Assembly: GCF_007845635.1 (NCBI RefSeq)
Contig: NZ_SELG01000029.1
Span: 62,001 to 126,000, forward strand
Source: Apibacter muscae
GTDB lineage: Bacteria; Bacteroidota; Bacteroidia; Flavobacteriales; Weeksellaceae
DNA: 64,000 nt
Direction: 5' to 3'
Within the stretch, counting starts at the first letter, position 1, and each line of letters begins with the position of its first letter. Below, piece after piece: positions 34,954-45,176 of this stretch. The translations under genes and the position numbers were made by a program. Under the pieces are notes generated by a model that was not told where the DNA came from, did no database searches, and saw only the letters and a list, made by a program, of their open reading frames with translations.

Positions 34954-36444
34954 ATGGAGAAATTATTTATCTTCGACACCACATTACGGGATGGAGAACA
35001 AGTCCCTGGTTGTCAATTAAATACAATTGAAAAAATTGAAGTCGCAAAAGCATTAGAAGAACTAGGAGTTGATGTAATTGAAGCAGGTTTCCCTGTTTCC
35101 AGCCCTGGAGATTTTAATTCAGTTGTCGAAATATCTAAAGCTGTTACTTGGCCAACCATTTGTGCACTAACTCGAGCAGTTGAAAAAGACATTGAAGTTG
35201 CCGCTGAAGCCCTTAAATATGCAAAAAACAAACGAATACATACTGGTATTGGAACCTCTGATTTACACATTAAATATAAATTCAACTCCACCCAAGAGGA
35301 AATACTAAATAGGGCTGTTGCAGCAGTATCCTATGCAAAAAAATTTGTTGAAGATGTCGAATTCTATGCAGAAGATGCTGGTAGAACTAACAATGAATAC
35401 TTAGCTAAAGTAGTTCAAGCAGTTGTAAATGCAGGTGCTACAGTTATTAACATACCTGACACCACGGGTTACTGTTTACCTACTGAATACGGAGAGAAAA
35501 TAAAATATTTAGTTGAGCATGTGGATATGAAAAACGCAATCTTATCTACCCATTGTCATCAAGATTTAGGTATGGCTACCGCAAATTCAATTATGGGTGT
35601 AATTAATGGTGCAAGACAAGTAGAAGTTACCATTAATGGAATTGGTGAACGTGCCGGTAACACCTCCTTAGAAGAAGTTGTTATGGCTATAAAAAGCCAC
35701 AAAGAATTAAATATAGAAACAAATATTAATACACAAAAAATATATCCATTAAGTAAGATGGTTTCTAACTTAATGAATATGCCAATTCAACCCAATAAAG
35801 CAATAGTAGGAAGAAATGCTTTTGCTCACTCTTCAGGAATTCACCAAGATGGTGTTTTAAAAAATTTATCTACTTACGAAATCATTGATCCTAAAGAAGT
35901 GGGTATAAAAGATAATTCCATTGTTCTTACTGCACGAAGTGGTAGACATGCTTTAAAAAGCAGATTAAACTTATTAGATATAAAAGTTGATGTAGACGAA
36001 TTAAGTCAAATTTATACTAAATTTTTAGAGTTGGCAGACCGAAAAAAAGATATCAATGATGAAGATTTATTAATTTTATGCGGAAGAGAATTAAACAGCA
36101 CTAACCGAATTAAGCTGGAATATTTACAAATTTCATCAGGGAAAGGAATGAAATCTGTAGCAGTAGTTACTTTAAACATAGCTGGAGAAAAATTCACAAA
36201 TTCTTCCTTTGGAAATGGACCTGTTGATGCAGCAATTAAAGCCGTGAGAGAGATTATTAAAAGACAAGTGACAATTCAGGAATTTCTTATTCAAGCCATT
36301 AATAAAGGAAGCGACGATTTAGGAAAAGTACATATGCAAATTGAATATAACGACGTAGTTTATTATGGATTCTCAGCCAATACTGATATTACAACGGCCT
36401 CTGTAGAAGCTTTTATTGATGCTATAAATAAAATTCCTGTATAA
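34954..36444 (+). CDS. leuA: 2-isopropylmalate synthase
   Basis: 496 residues. Catalytic TIM barrel begins [16 protein letters not shown], with the metal-binding [14 protein letters not shown] and [15 protein letters not shown]; the C-terminal 130 residues form the LeuA allosteric domain. It condenses acetyl-CoA with 2-ketoisovalerate, the first step of leucine synthesis. First structural gene after the attenuator. Confidence 0.95.
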   Translation: MEKLFIFDTTLRDGEQVPGCQLNTIEKIEVAKALEELGVDVIEAGFPVSSPGDFNSVVEISKAVTWPTICALTRAVEKDIEVAAEALKYAKNKRIHTGIGTSDLHIKYKFNSTQEEILNRAVAAVSYAKKFVEDVEFYAEDAGRTNNEYLAKVVQAVVNAGATVINIPDTTGYCLPTEYGEKIKYLVEHVDMKNAILSTHCHQDLGMATANSIMGVINGARQVEVTINGIGERAGNTSLEEVVMAIKSHKELNIETNINTQKIYPLSKMVSNLMNMPIQPNKAIVGRNAFAHSSGIHQDGVLKNLSTYEIIDPKEVGIKDNSIVLTARSGRHALKSRLNLLDIKVDVDELSQIYTKFLELADRKKDINDEDLLILCGRELNSTNRIKLEYLQISSGKGMKSVAVVTLNIAGEKFTNSSFGNGPVDAAIKAVREIIKRQVTIQEFLIQAINKGSDDLGKVHMQIEYNDVVYYGFSANTDITTASVEAFIDAINKIPV

Positions 36445-36484
36445 ATTAAAATAAGATTAATAATATTAAAATACTAATAAAAAC

Positions 36485-37879
36485 ATGAAAACGTTATTTG
36501 ATAAAATCTGGGATGCGCATACTGTTTCAGAAATACCAGAAGGTCCTACGCAAATATACATAGATAGACATTTCTGTCATGAAGTAACCAGCCCCCAAGC
36601 ATTTAATGGACTTAGAGAGCGAGGACTAAAAGTTTTTAGACCTAACCAAACCACTCTAACGGCAGATCACAATACCCCAACTTGTAATCAAGATCAACCG
36701 GTGAAAGATCCTATATCTAAAAAACAATTAGATACTCTTTCAAAAAACGCTGAAGAATTTGGATTAACTTTATATGCTCTTGGAAATGAAAGAAATGGAG
36801 TTGTACACATCATAGGTCCTGAAAATGGATACACGCAACCGGGTATGACCATTGTATGTGGAGACAGCCATACCTCCACCCATGGAGCCTTTGGAGCAAT
36901 TGCCTTTGGTATAGGAACCAGTGAAGTTGAAATGGTATTAGCGACTCAATGTATCCTACAATCCCGTCCTAAAACAATGAGAATTACCTTTAACGGAAAA
37001 TTACAAAAGGGAGTTACCGCTAAAGACTTAGCATTGTATATGATCTCACAATTAACCACTGGAGGTGCAACCGGTTATTTTGTAGAATACGCAGGTGAAG
37101 CCATAAGAAACTTAAATATGGAAGAGAGAATGACTCTTTGTAATTTAAGTATTGAGATGGGAGCAAGAGGAGGTTTGATCGCACCGGACGAAACTACTTT
37201 TGAATATATAAAAGGTAAGGATTTTGCCCCTAAAGGAGAAGCTTACGAAAAAGCCGTTGAATATTGGAAAACCCTTAAAACTGATGAAGGAGCTAAGTTT
37301 GATAGTGAATATGTATTTGACGCTGGCAAAATAGAACCTATGGTTACCTATGGAACCAATCCAGGAATGGGGGTCTCTATAACTGGAAATATTCCTACCC
37401 TTGAAGGATTGGATGAAACCGGAAGAATATCATTTCAAAAATCCTTAAACTATATGGGATTCGAAGCAGGAGATAAAATGGAAGGTAAACCTATAGATTA
37501 TGTATTTCTTGGAAGTTGTACCAATGGAAGAATTGAAGACTTCAGAACTTTTGCAAACTTTGTAAAAGGGAAGAAAAAAGCAGAAAATGTTACTGCTTGG
37601 TTAGTACCTGGAAGTCATAGAGTAGAGAAACAATTGAAAGAAGAAGGCTTATATCAAATACTTGTAGATGCAGGTTTTGAGGTTCGCCAACCGGGGTGTT
37701 CTGCTTGTCTAGCCATGAATGACGATAAAGTTCCCGCTGGAAAATATTCAGTTTCTACCACCAACAGAAATTTTGAAGGAAGACAAGGACCAGGAGCTAG
37801 AACCATATTGGCAAGTCCATTAGTAGCAGCTGCCGCAGCTGTAACCGGAAAAATAACTGACCCAAGAAAACTTAACTAA
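36485..37879 (+). CDS. leuC: 3-isopropylmalate dehydratase, large subunit
   Basis: 464 residues of the aconitase family. Iron-sulfur cysteines are visible in FLGSCTNGR and [34 protein letters not shown] is the family signature. With LeuD it isomerises 2- to 3-isopropylmalate. Confidence 0.97.
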   Translation: MKTLFDKIWDAHTVSEIPEGPTQIYIDRHFCHEVTSPQAFNGLRERGLKVFRPNQTTLTADHNTPTCNQDQPVKDPISKKQLDTLSKNAEEFGLTLYALGNERNGVVHIIGPENGYTQPGMTIVCGDSHTSTHGAFGAIAFGIGTSEVEMVLATQCILQSRPKTMRITFNGKLQKGVTAKDLALYMISQLTTGGATGYFVEYAGEAIRNLNMEERMTLCNLSIEMGARGGLIAPDETTFEYIKGKDFAPKGEAYEKAVEYWKTLKTDEGAKFDSEYVFDAGKIEPMVTYGTNPGMGVSITGNIPTLEGLDETGRISFQKSLNYMGFEAGDKMEGKPIDYVFLGSCTNGRIEDFRTFANFVKGKKKAENVTAWLVPGSHRVEKQLKEEGLYQILVDAGFEVRQPGCSACLAMNDDKVPAGKYSVSTTNRNFEGRQGPGARTILASPLVAAAAAVTGKITDPRKLN

Positions 37880-37900
37880 TTCTAATTTAATCTTAAAAAA

Positions 37901-38497
37901 ATGGAAAAATTTCAAACGATAACATCAACCTGTGTCCCACTTCCCATAGAAAATGTTGATACTGACCAAATCATACCTGCACGTTTTTTAAAAGCCACAG
38001 ATAAAGAAGGTTTCGGAGACAACTTATTTGCTGATTGGAGATATAATAAGGATGGAAGTCCTAAACCAGACTTTGTTCTTAACAACCCTACCTACTCAGG
38101 AAAAATATTAGTTGCAGGAAAAAATTTCGGTAGTGGATCAAGTAGAGAACACGCTGCTTGGGCAGTTTCCGGCTATGGGTTTAGAGCAGTAGTATCCAGC
38201 TACTTTGCAGATATATTTAGAAACAACTCTTTAAATAACGGTGTTTTACCAGTAGTTGTTAGCCCAGAATTTTTATCAGAGCTATTTGAAAGTATACATG
38301 CCGATCCTAAAAATACCATAACCATTGATTTGGATAAACAGATAATAACCAACAATCATACTGGAGAAGGTGAATCTTTTGAAATCAACGCTTATAAAAA
38401 AGAGTGCTTACAAAAAGGACTGGATGACATAGATTATCTTTTATCTAAAAAAGATAAAATAGAAGAATACGAAAAAAATAGAGTTTATTCTTATTAA
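37901..38497 (+). CDS. leuD: 3-isopropylmalate dehydratase, small subunit
   Basis: 198 residues with VDTDQIIPARFLK, the swivel-domain signature GKNFGSGSSREHA, and FRNNSLNNGVLPV. Partner of LeuC. A perfect 34-nt palindrome follows the stop codon. Confidence 0.97.
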   Translation: MEKFQTITSTCVPLPIENVDTDQIIPARFLKATDKEGFGDNLFADWRYNKDGSPKPDFVLNNPTYSGKILVAGKNFGSGSSREHAAWAVSGYGFRAVVSSYFADIFRNNSLNNGVLPVVVSPEFLSELFESIHADPKNTITIDLDKQIITNNHTGEGESFEINAYKKECLQKGLDDIDYLLSKKDKIEEYEKNRVYSY

Positions 38498-38505
38498 AAT
38501 AATTT

Positions 38506-38539
38506 TAAGTCAGTTTACAAATATTTGTAAACTGACTTA
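38506..38539 (+). terminator. Perfect palindrome between leuD and leuA2
   Basis: 17-bp arms (38506-38522 and 38523-38539), core ACAAATATTTGT, followed by TTTTAAAATTT. As RNA it would form a strong hairpin with a weak U-tail, so it is either a partial terminator or an mRNA processing/stability element inside the operon. Confidence 0.6.
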
Positions 38540-38587
38540 TTTTAAAATTTATCTATAAGTTTATTAAAAGTCAAGGATATAATAAAA

Positions 38588-40102
38588 ATGAGTACAATCG
38601 AGATCATGGATACAACTCTCCGAGATGGAGAACAAACCTCAGGAGTATCATTTTCCACGCAGGAAAAATTAAGTATCACGCGTTTATTAACTGAAATGGG
38701 TGTAAACCGCCTTGAAATTGCATCTGCAAAAGTATCAGAAGGTGAATTTAACACTGTGCAAAAGATTGCTAATTGGGCTAAGAATTCTGGACATTTAGAT
38801 AAATTAGAAATTTTAGGTTTTGTAGATAATGGCATTTCTTTGGAATGGATTAAAAAATCCGGGTGTAAAACTATTAACTTACTAACTAAAGGATCCTTAA
38901 ATCACGTAACCAACCAACTTAGAAAAACTCCTGAGCAACATCTGTATGATATAAAAAAAAATGTAGAATTAGCAAATTCAATGAATATACTGGTAAATGT
39001 ATATTTAGAGGATTGGTCTAACGGAATGATACATTCTCCTGAATATGTTTATCAAATGCTTGATGAACTAAAGGATACTTCTATAAAAAGATTCATGCTT
39101 CCTGACACTTTAGGAATATTAAATCCGAATACGACAAAAAAATTCTGCAAAGATGTTATAACTAAATATCCAAAATTACACTTTGATTATCATGCTCATA
39201 ATGATTATGATCTAGCAGTTGCTAATGTAATGGCAGCAGTTGAAGCTGGTGTCCAAGGAATTCATGTTACCATGAATGGTTTAGGAGAACGTGCCGGTAA
39301 TGCTCCATTGCCAAGCGTAGTAGCTGTTTTACACGATCAAATGAAAATTAAAACTTCTATCAAGGAAAGTTTGCTTAACAAAGTAAGTCGTGTTGTAGAA
39401 ACATATTCCGGTTTAAATATATCATCCAACCAACCCATAATAGGAGAAAATGTATTCACACAAACCGCTGGAATACATGCAGATGGGGATAATAAAAACA
39501 ATTTATATTACAATGACTTGTATCCTGATCGGTTCGGGCGCGTACGTGAATATGCTTTAGGCAAATTATCAGGAAAATCAAACATTAAAAAAAATTTGGA
39601 AGCCTTAGGTATTGAACTGGACAATGATGAAATGATAAAGGTAACCAATCGGGTAATTGAACTGGGGGATAGAAAAGAAATTATTACTCAAGAAGACTTA
39701 CCTTTTATTATTTCCGATGTATTAAATACCAATGAAAATGAAAAAAAGGTAAAAATAAAATCCTATGCTTTAGTCTTAAGCAAAGGGCTACATCCCACAG
39801 CATCTATTCAAGTTGAAATTAACGATAAAATCTATGAGCAAACCTCTTCGGGAGATGGGCAATACGATGCTTTTTTTAAGGCTGTTGCACTTATATATCA
39901 AAAACTAAATAAAACCAAACCTATCTTAACCAATTATAAAGTTATAATTCCTCCTGGAGGACATACGGACGCATTAGTTCAAACGGTTATTTCATGGAAG
40001 TATAACAATCATGAATTTAAAACTCGTGGTCTAGATGCTGACCAGACAGAAGCAGCAATTCAAGCCACTGAAAAAATGCTCAACATCATTGAAAAAATGT
40101 AA
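38588..40102 (+). CDS. Second isopropylmalate/citramalate synthase-family enzyme
   Basis: 504 residues of the LeuA/CimA/HCS family: [55 protein letters not shown], then a C-terminal LeuA-type regulatory domain (PPGGHTDALVQTVISWKYN). It differs clearly from the LeuA at 34954. This second copy inside the leucine operon is typical of Flavobacteriia. It may be a (R)-citramalate synthase giving a threonine-independent route to 2-ketobutyrate and isoleucine, with LeuCD and LeuB doing the later steps, or a second isopropylmalate synthase. Sequence alone does not settle it. Confidence 0.8.
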   Translation: MSTIEIMDTTLRDGEQTSGVSFSTQEKLSITRLLTEMGVNRLEIASAKVSEGEFNTVQKIANWAKNSGHLDKLEILGFVDNGISLEWIKKSGCKTINLLTKGSLNHVTNQLRKTPEQHLYDIKKNVELANSMNILVNVYLEDWSNGMIHSPEYVYQMLDELKDTSIKRFMLPDTLGILNPNTTKKFCKDVITKYPKLHFDYHAHNDYDLAVANVMAAVEAGVQGIHVTMNGLGERAGNAPLPSVVAVLHDQMKIKTSIKESLLNKVSRVVETYSGLNISSNQPIIGENVFTQTAGIHADGDNKNNLYYNDLYPDRFGRVREYALGKLSGKSNIKKNLEALGIELDNDEMIKVTNRVIELGDRKEIITQEDLPFIISDVLNTNENEKKVKIKSYALVLSKGLHPTASIQVEINDKIYEQTSSGDGQYDAFFKAVALIYQKLNKTKPILTNYKVIIPPGGHTDALVQTVISWKYNNHEFKTRGLDADQTEAAIQATEKMLNIIEKM

Positions 40103-40132
40103 TTAAATTTATTTAATATAACCCACAACAAC

Positions 40133-41203
40133 ATGAAATTAAATATAGCAGTTCTACCAGGCGATGGAATAGGTCCTGAAATTGTTACTCAAGCTTTAGA
40201 AGTAACAAAAGCTATTTGTTCAAAATTCAATCATGAATTATCATACAAAGAGGCTTTAGTAGGAGCCATTGCCATCGATAAAACAGGTGTACCCTACCCC
40301 CAAGAAACTCATGAACTATGTATGGCATCAGATGCTGTATTATTTGGAGCTATCGGGGATCCTAAGTACGACAATAATCCTTCAGCAAAAGTTCGTCCAG
40401 AACAAGGCTTACTTAAAATGAGAAAAGACTTGGGCTTATATGCAAACTTAAGACCCATTAATACATTCCCTTCACTTATTCATAAATCCCCATTAAGAGC
40501 AGAACTGGTAGATGGAGCTGACTTTATGTGCGTAAGAGAATTAACCGGAGGCTTGTATTTTGGACGCCCCCAAGGTAGAAGTGAAGATGGAAATACGGCC
40601 TACGACACCTGTGTATATACCAGAGAAGAGATCGAAAGAATTGTTAGGCTATCTTATAAATTGGCAGAACAAAGAAATAAAAAATTAACCATTGTAGATA
40701 AAGCGAATGTCTTATGTACTTCACGTTTATGGAGACAAGTAGCACAGGAAATTGAAAAAGAATTTCCGCATATAGAAACAGAATATATGTTCGTGGATAA
40801 TGCTGCAATGCAAATTATACAATGGCCTAAACGATTTGACGTTTTAGTTACTGAAAACTTATTTGGAGATATTCTTACAGATGAAGCATCTGTGATCACT
40901 GGTTCTTTAGGAATGCTTCCTTCTGCCTCTATTGGAATACATACTTCTGTATTTGAGCCGATCCATGGATCATACCCTCAAGCAGCAGGAAAGAATATAG
41001 CCAATCCTTTAGCTACCATTTTATCAGCTGCCCTAATGCTTGAATACGCTTTTGACTTAAAAGAAGAAGGAGCATTAATTAGAAAAGCTGTTGATGCTTC
41101 TATGGATGCAAAAGTAGTTACAGAAGATATAGCCTCTGGAGAAAAAGCATATTCCACCTCTGAAGTCGGAGAATGGATAATTAATTTTATTAAAAATAAT
41201 TAG
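40133..41203 (+). CDS. leuB: 3-isopropylmalate dehydrogenase
   Basis: 356 residues with [11 protein letters not shown], the substrate-binding [32 protein letters not shown], and the C-terminal [19 protein letters not shown]. Oxidatively decarboxylates 3-isopropylmalate with NAD. Last gene of the operon, before a terminator. Confidence 0.97.
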   Translation: MKLNIAVLPGDGIGPEIVTQALEVTKAICSKFNHELSYKEALVGAIAIDKTGVPYPQETHELCMASDAVLFGAIGDPKYDNNPSAKVRPEQGLLKMRKDLGLYANLRPINTFPSLIHKSPLRAELVDGADFMCVRELTGGLYFGRPQGRSEDGNTAYDTCVYTREEIERIVRLSYKLAEQRNKKLTIVDKANVLCTSRLWRQVAQEIEKEFPHIETEYMFVDNAAMQIIQWPKRFDVLVTENLFGDILTDEASVITGSLGMLPSASIGIHTSVFEPIHGSYPQAAGKNIANPLATILSAALMLEYAFDLKEEGALIRKAVDASMDAKVVTEDIASGEKAYSTSEVGEWIINFIKNN

Positions 41204-41227
41204 AATTATTGACTTATAAAGAAGTAA

Positions 41228-41254
41228 AAAAGACCTTTGTATTAAAGGTCTTTT
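41228..41254 (+). terminator. Terminator of the leucine operon
   Basis: AAAAGACCTTT (41228-41238) pairs with AAAGGTCTTTT (41244-41254) around a 5-nt loop, with T-rich sequence after it. Confidence 0.85.
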
Positions 41255-41452
41255 CTATTTATATTTGGTTTACACAGAAAGTTAATATTTAAAAATAATA
41301 ACCCTTTAATAAGTATTTAGATATTTGAGTGTTTTACATCTCCAATAATTCTAACTTTAAATATATAATAGCAACTACTTCAGTTTCACTATTAATTAGT
41401 TCAACCATTTACTAATTCCGAATTTGTGTTTATAAAATTTTCAATACATTCT

Positions 41453-41740
41453 TTAATGATCATTTAAAAGCACATTAACTTCATTAAAACCTCCTCCGTT
41501 ATATACTTCTGTTAATCCTTGATCTTTTAAAAAATTAACTACGTTCTCTGAACGATTCCCGGAACGACAAAACACAACTAAGGGTTTAGAAAACAATTTG
41601 ATTTCATCCAATCTTTCGGGAACTTCTCTCATGGGGATTAAAATCGCACCCTTAACTTCACCTTCATTAATTAATTCCTCTTTTTCCCTAACATCTAGAA
41701 AGGTAACTGTAGGTTCTTTTATTATTTTATCAATTTCCAT
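41453..41740 (-). CDS. Rhodanese-like domain protein
   Basis: 95 residues, one rhodanese domain: FLDVREKEELINEG, GAILIPMREVPERL and the active-site loop VFCRSGNRSENVV with the catalytic cysteine. No signal peptide, so cytosolic. Probably a small sulfurtransferase; its partner is not known. It stands alone between the leucine and arginine operons. Confidence 0.9.
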   Translation of the reverse strand: MEIDKIIKEPTVTFLDVREKEELINEGEVKGAILIPMREVPERLDEIKLFSKPLVVFCRSGNRSENVVNFLKDQGLTEVYNGGGFNEVNVLLNDH

Positions 41741-42261
41741 AATTCACTTATACTTTAACTATTATAAGCAAAAATACAAATACACTTTAAATCTTAGTCA
41801 TTTTACTCTTTAAGAAATTTATGTATGTCTATTTAAGAAGTAGAAACATATAAAATGAATTCAGAACCATTTTTATCAGCAAAAAATTTATTGAGCTATT
41901 TATATAAATATATTTTAATAATTTTTTAAAATTTAATAACCTATAAATTACTAATCAGCTTTGTAGAATATAATTTTTTCTTAACATAAATAAAACATTA
42001 AAATTAAAATTAAAATTAAAATTATAATTATAATTATATTTTATTTTTTTTATTTAATTTTGGATTGAAATTCAATACAAGAATAATAATTGAAAAAGAT
42101 TAATTCAAATATTTCTTTTTATTTAAATTCCTTTTATAGGCAGATTAGGCTTTGATTATAATTTAAATCAATTACAAAGCCGCTACTACATGACTTATAG
42201 AAATTCTCACTGCATTTCTTTAATTTAAAACTTTAACCAAACTCATTATCAATATTACAAT
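41741..42261 (+). promoter_or_regulatory. 521-bp upstream region of the arginine operon
   Basis: No gene seen. Contents in order: a pure A/T tract with four TTAAAA and two TTATAA units (41998-42033); a -7 box TAATTTTG (42055-42062); the palindrome ATTGAAATTCAAT (42064-42076) just where transcription should start; and a hairpin with GGCTTTG/CAAAGCC arms (about 42147-42181). The implied 5' leader is almost 200 nt long. Its role is unknown; an arginine-responsive operator at the palindrome is a reasonable guess. Confidence 0.5.
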
Positions 42262-42885
42262 ATGAAAATTAATATTGTTGTTGCTACAGAAGAGCATTAC
42301 AAATATGCTGAGGAAATTTGCGAAACCATATACCAATCTGCTATAGTAAGAGGAACCGGAATTGCGAAACGAACTCCTGAATATATACAAAATAAAATGG
42401 ATCAACGTCAAGCAATAATAGCTTTAGATGGTGAAAAATTTGCAGGATTTTGTTACATTGAGAAATGGCAAAATGGACAATTTGTAGTTCATTCCGGCTT
42501 AATCGTTCAACCGGATTACAGAAGCATTGGTTTAGCAAAAAAAATTAAAAAATTTGTGTTTGATTACACTAGAAAAACATTTCCTGAGGCTAAAATATTT
42601 GGGATTACTACCGGGTTAGCAGTAATGAAAATCAACTCTGAGCTTGGATACAAACCAGTACCTTTCTCTGAATTAACTGAAGACCCAGAGTTTTGGAACG
42701 GTTGTAAAACTTGCACCAATTTTAATATATTACAAAGTAAACAAAATAAAATGTGTTTGTGCACTGGTATGCTATTTGACCCTAAGACTGAAACAAAATC
42801 TTCTACGCAGGAAAAGAAAAATTCTTTTGATAAAAAAATACTTAATCGTTTAAAAAAAATTAAAGAATCTTTGTTGCTTAAATAA
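42262..42885 (+). CDS. GNAT-family acyltransferase, first gene of the arginine operon
   Basis: 207 residues. GNAT core with VVHSGLIVQPDYRSIGLAKKIKKFVFDYTR (acyl-CoA binding loop) and a downstream part with LGYKPVPFSEL and a cysteine-rich stretch (NGCKTCTNF, MCLCTG) that could bind a metal. Heading the arginine operon, it most likely acylates glutamate (acetyl- or succinyl-glutamate synthesis), standing in for ArgA/ArgJ, which are absent here. That role is inferred from position. Confidence 0.8.
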   Translation: MKINIVVATEEHYKYAEEICETIYQSAIVRGTGIAKRTPEYIQNKMDQRQAIIALDGEKFAGFCYIEKWQNGQFVVHSGLIVQPDYRSIGLAKKIKKFVFDYTRKTFPEAKIFGITTGLAVMKINSELGYKPVPFSELTEDPEFWNGCKTCTNFNILQSKQNKMCLCTGMLFDPKTETKSSTQEKKNSFDKKILNRLKKIKESLLLK

Positions 42886-42945
42886 CCAATCATTAAAATT
42901 AAAAACCTTACTTAAAACCTAATTTAAACTAAAAGTTATTCAATC

Positions 42946-44133
42946 ATGAAAAAAGCAGTTTTAGCCTACAGTGGTGGATTAGATACCTCCTATTGTTTAG
43001 TTAATCTCTCCAGAGAACAAAACATGGAAATTCATACAGTCATCGTTAATACAGGAGGATTTTCAGAAGAGGAACTAAAAAACATAGAAAAAAGAGCTTA
43101 TCAGCTCGGTTCCAAACATCATGAAACTATTGATATTACTGAAAAATTTTATAAGGAATGTTTACGCTATCTAATTTTTGGTAATATTTTAAAAAATAAT
43201 ACCTATCCCCTATCTGTAAGTGCTGAAAGAATGTTTCAGTCTATAGCTATTGCCGAGTACTCAAAAAAAATAAATGCTGAATATATAATACATGGCAGTA
43301 CTGGAGCCGGTAACGATCAAATTCGTTTTGATTTAGCCTTTGCTATAATTTCACCACAATCAAAAATCATAACTCCCATACGAGATGAAAAACTATCACG
43401 ACAACAAGAAGTCGAATACCTGCAAAATCAGGGTATTGATATGAATTGGGAAAAAGCAAAATATTCCATTAATAAGGGCATTTGGGGAACTTCTGTAGGT
43501 GGAGTGGAAACCCTTACTTCCAATCAAGCACTTCCCGAGGAGGCTTACCCCACCCAACTATCGGAAAATAATCCTTTACAAATAGAATTGGAATTTGAAA
43601 AAGGTGAGCCTATAGGACTCAATGGAGAAAGATTGGAGCCTGTCTCTCTCATTCAAAAATTAAACGATATAGGAGGTAAATATGCAATTGGTAGAGACAT
43701 TCATATCGGAGATACAATTCTAGGGATTAAAGGAAGAGTTGGTTTTGAAGCTCCAGCTCCAGTTTTACTAATTAAAGCACATCATTTACTTGAAAAGCAT
43801 ACCCTTTCTCGTTGGCAACTTTTACATAAAGATTCTTTAGCGAATTGGTACGGAACTCTATTGCACGAAGCTCAATATCTAGATCCTATAATGAGAGATA
43901 TTGAAAAATTTTTAGAATCGTCCCAAAATCATGTCACTGGAAAAGTACACATAGAATTAAATCCCTATTATTTTAAAATGATCGGTATAGAGTCCCCTTA
44001 CGATATGATGCAGTCTAAAGTAGCCATCTATGGTGAGGAGAATGATGCTTGGGATTCCAGAGACGCAAAAGGATTTATAAAAATTTTTGGTAATCAGTTA
44101 AAAATTTACCATAACTTAAAAGATAAAAATTAA
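42946..44133 (+). CDS. argG: Argininosuccinate synthase
   Basis: 395 residues. N-terminal PP-loop AYSGGLDTSYCLV, then HGSTGAGNDQIRFDLAF. Joins citrulline and aspartate with ATP. Length is close to the family norm and the frame is intact. Confidence 0.96.
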   Translation: MKKAVLAYSGGLDTSYCLVNLSREQNMEIHTVIVNTGGFSEEELKNIEKRAYQLGSKHHETIDITEKFYKECLRYLIFGNILKNNTYPLSVSAERMFQSIAIAEYSKKINAEYIIHGSTGAGNDQIRFDLAFAIISPQSKIITPIRDEKLSRQQEVEYLQNQGIDMNWEKAKYSINKGIWGTSVGGVETLTSNQALPEEAYPTQLSENNPLQIELEFEKGEPIGLNGERLEPVSLIQKLNDIGGKYAIGRDIHIGDTILGIKGRVGFEAPAPVLLIKAHHLLEKHTLSRWQLLHKDSLANWYGTLLHEAQYLDPIMRDIEKFLESSQNHVTGKVHIELNPYYFKMIGIESPYDMMQSKVAIYGEENDAWDSRDAKGFIKIFGNQLKIYHNLKDKN

Positions 44134-44169
44134 ACAATAAGAATCCTGTTAAATTTAAATGAATAAAAA

Positions 44170-45150
44170 TTGAAAAAATTAAAAGTTAGCATTGTTGGAG
44201 GTGCAGGATATACAGCCGGAGAATTGCTTCGAATTCTTATTCATCATCCTAGAGTAGAAATAAAATCTGTATATAGTACTACGAATGCAGGAAATCCTAT
44301 AACCCAAATTCATACCGATTTGTTGGGAGAAACTAAATTAGTATTTACTAATACTTTAGACTATGAATCTGATGTGGTTTTTCTATGCTTAGGCCATGGA
44401 AATTCAAAAAAATTCTTAGAAGAAAATCCTTTTTCTACGAATACCAAAATCATAGATTTAAGCAATGATTTTAGACTTCAACCCAATCATACTTTTCAAA
44501 AAAAGGTTTTTACTTATGGTTTACCTGAACTTCATAAAGAAAAAATAAAAGAGGCTCAACATATTGCTAATCCTGGATGCTTTGCAACAGCAATCCAACT
44601 AGCCCTATTACCTTTAGCTTATAAAAAAATAATAAACTCAGACATTCATATAAATGCTGTAACCGGTTCGACCGGTGCAGGACAATCCCTATCTCCAACT
44701 ACACATTTTAGTTGGAGAAACAACAATGCCTCTTTTTATAAAGAATTTAGCCATCAGCATGAAGCGGAAATCTCACAAAGTATCTACCAATTAGGTCAAA
44801 ACAAACATCAATTATATTTTCTTCCTATGCGGGGGGACTTTCCAAGAGGAATATTAGCAGGAGTTTATATAAAATCTGATCTATCTAGAGAGGAAGCTAT
44901 AGATATTTATAATGAGTATTATGAAGAACATCCTTTTACATTTGTTTCCGATCAACCTCTATCAATGAAACAGGTACTCAATACCAATAAATGTTTATTA
45001 GAGATTCAAAAACATAAGGATGTTTTATTAATCACTTCAGTGATTGATAATTTAACTAAAGGAGCCTCTGGGCAAGCGGTACAAAATATGAATCTACTAT
45101 TTGGTTTCAATGAAATGGAAGGTTTACATTTAAAATCTATTGGCTTTTAA
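44170..45150 (+). CDS. argC: N-acyl-glutamyl-phosphate reductase
   Basis: 326 residues from a TTG start (no in-frame ATG nearby). NADP-binding SIVGGAGYTAGELLRIL, the catalytic cysteine in IANPGCFATAIQL, and TGSTGAGQSLSPTTHFSW. Reduces N-acylglutamyl phosphate to the semialdehyde. Confidence 0.96.
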   Translation: MKKLKVSIVGGAGYTAGELLRILIHHPRVEIKSVYSTTNAGNPITQIHTDLLGETKLVFTNTLDYESDVVFLCLGHGNSKKFLEENPFSTNTKIIDLSNDFRLQPNHTFQKKVFTYGLPELHKEKIKEAQHIANPGCFATAIQLALLPLAYKKIINSDIHINAVTGSTGAGQSLSPTTHFSWRNNNASFYKEFSHQHEAEISQSIYQLGQNKHQLYFLPMRGDFPRGILAGVYIKSDLSREEAIDIYNEYYEEHPFTFVSDQPLSMKQVLNTNKCLLEIQKHKDVLLITSVIDNLTKGASGQAVQNMNLLFGFNEMEGLHLKSIGF

Positions 45151-45176
45151 ATTTCAAAACACAAAAAAATATTACA

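Noticed and set aside
36694-36879. Short frames antisense to leuC, and similar frames antisense to lon, vgrG and recJ
   Set aside because: They lie wholly inside well-supported genes, have no promoter or family match and vary with codon use of the main gene.
41998-42033. A CRISPR-like or origin-like iterated repeat
   Set aside because: It is only a short A/T-only hexamer run without spacers or DnaA boxes.
42192-42230. A 12-codon frame (MTYRNSHCISLI) in the leader of the arginine operon as a possible arginine leader peptide
   Set aside because: It has a single Arg codon and no terminator follows it, unlike the leucine leader.
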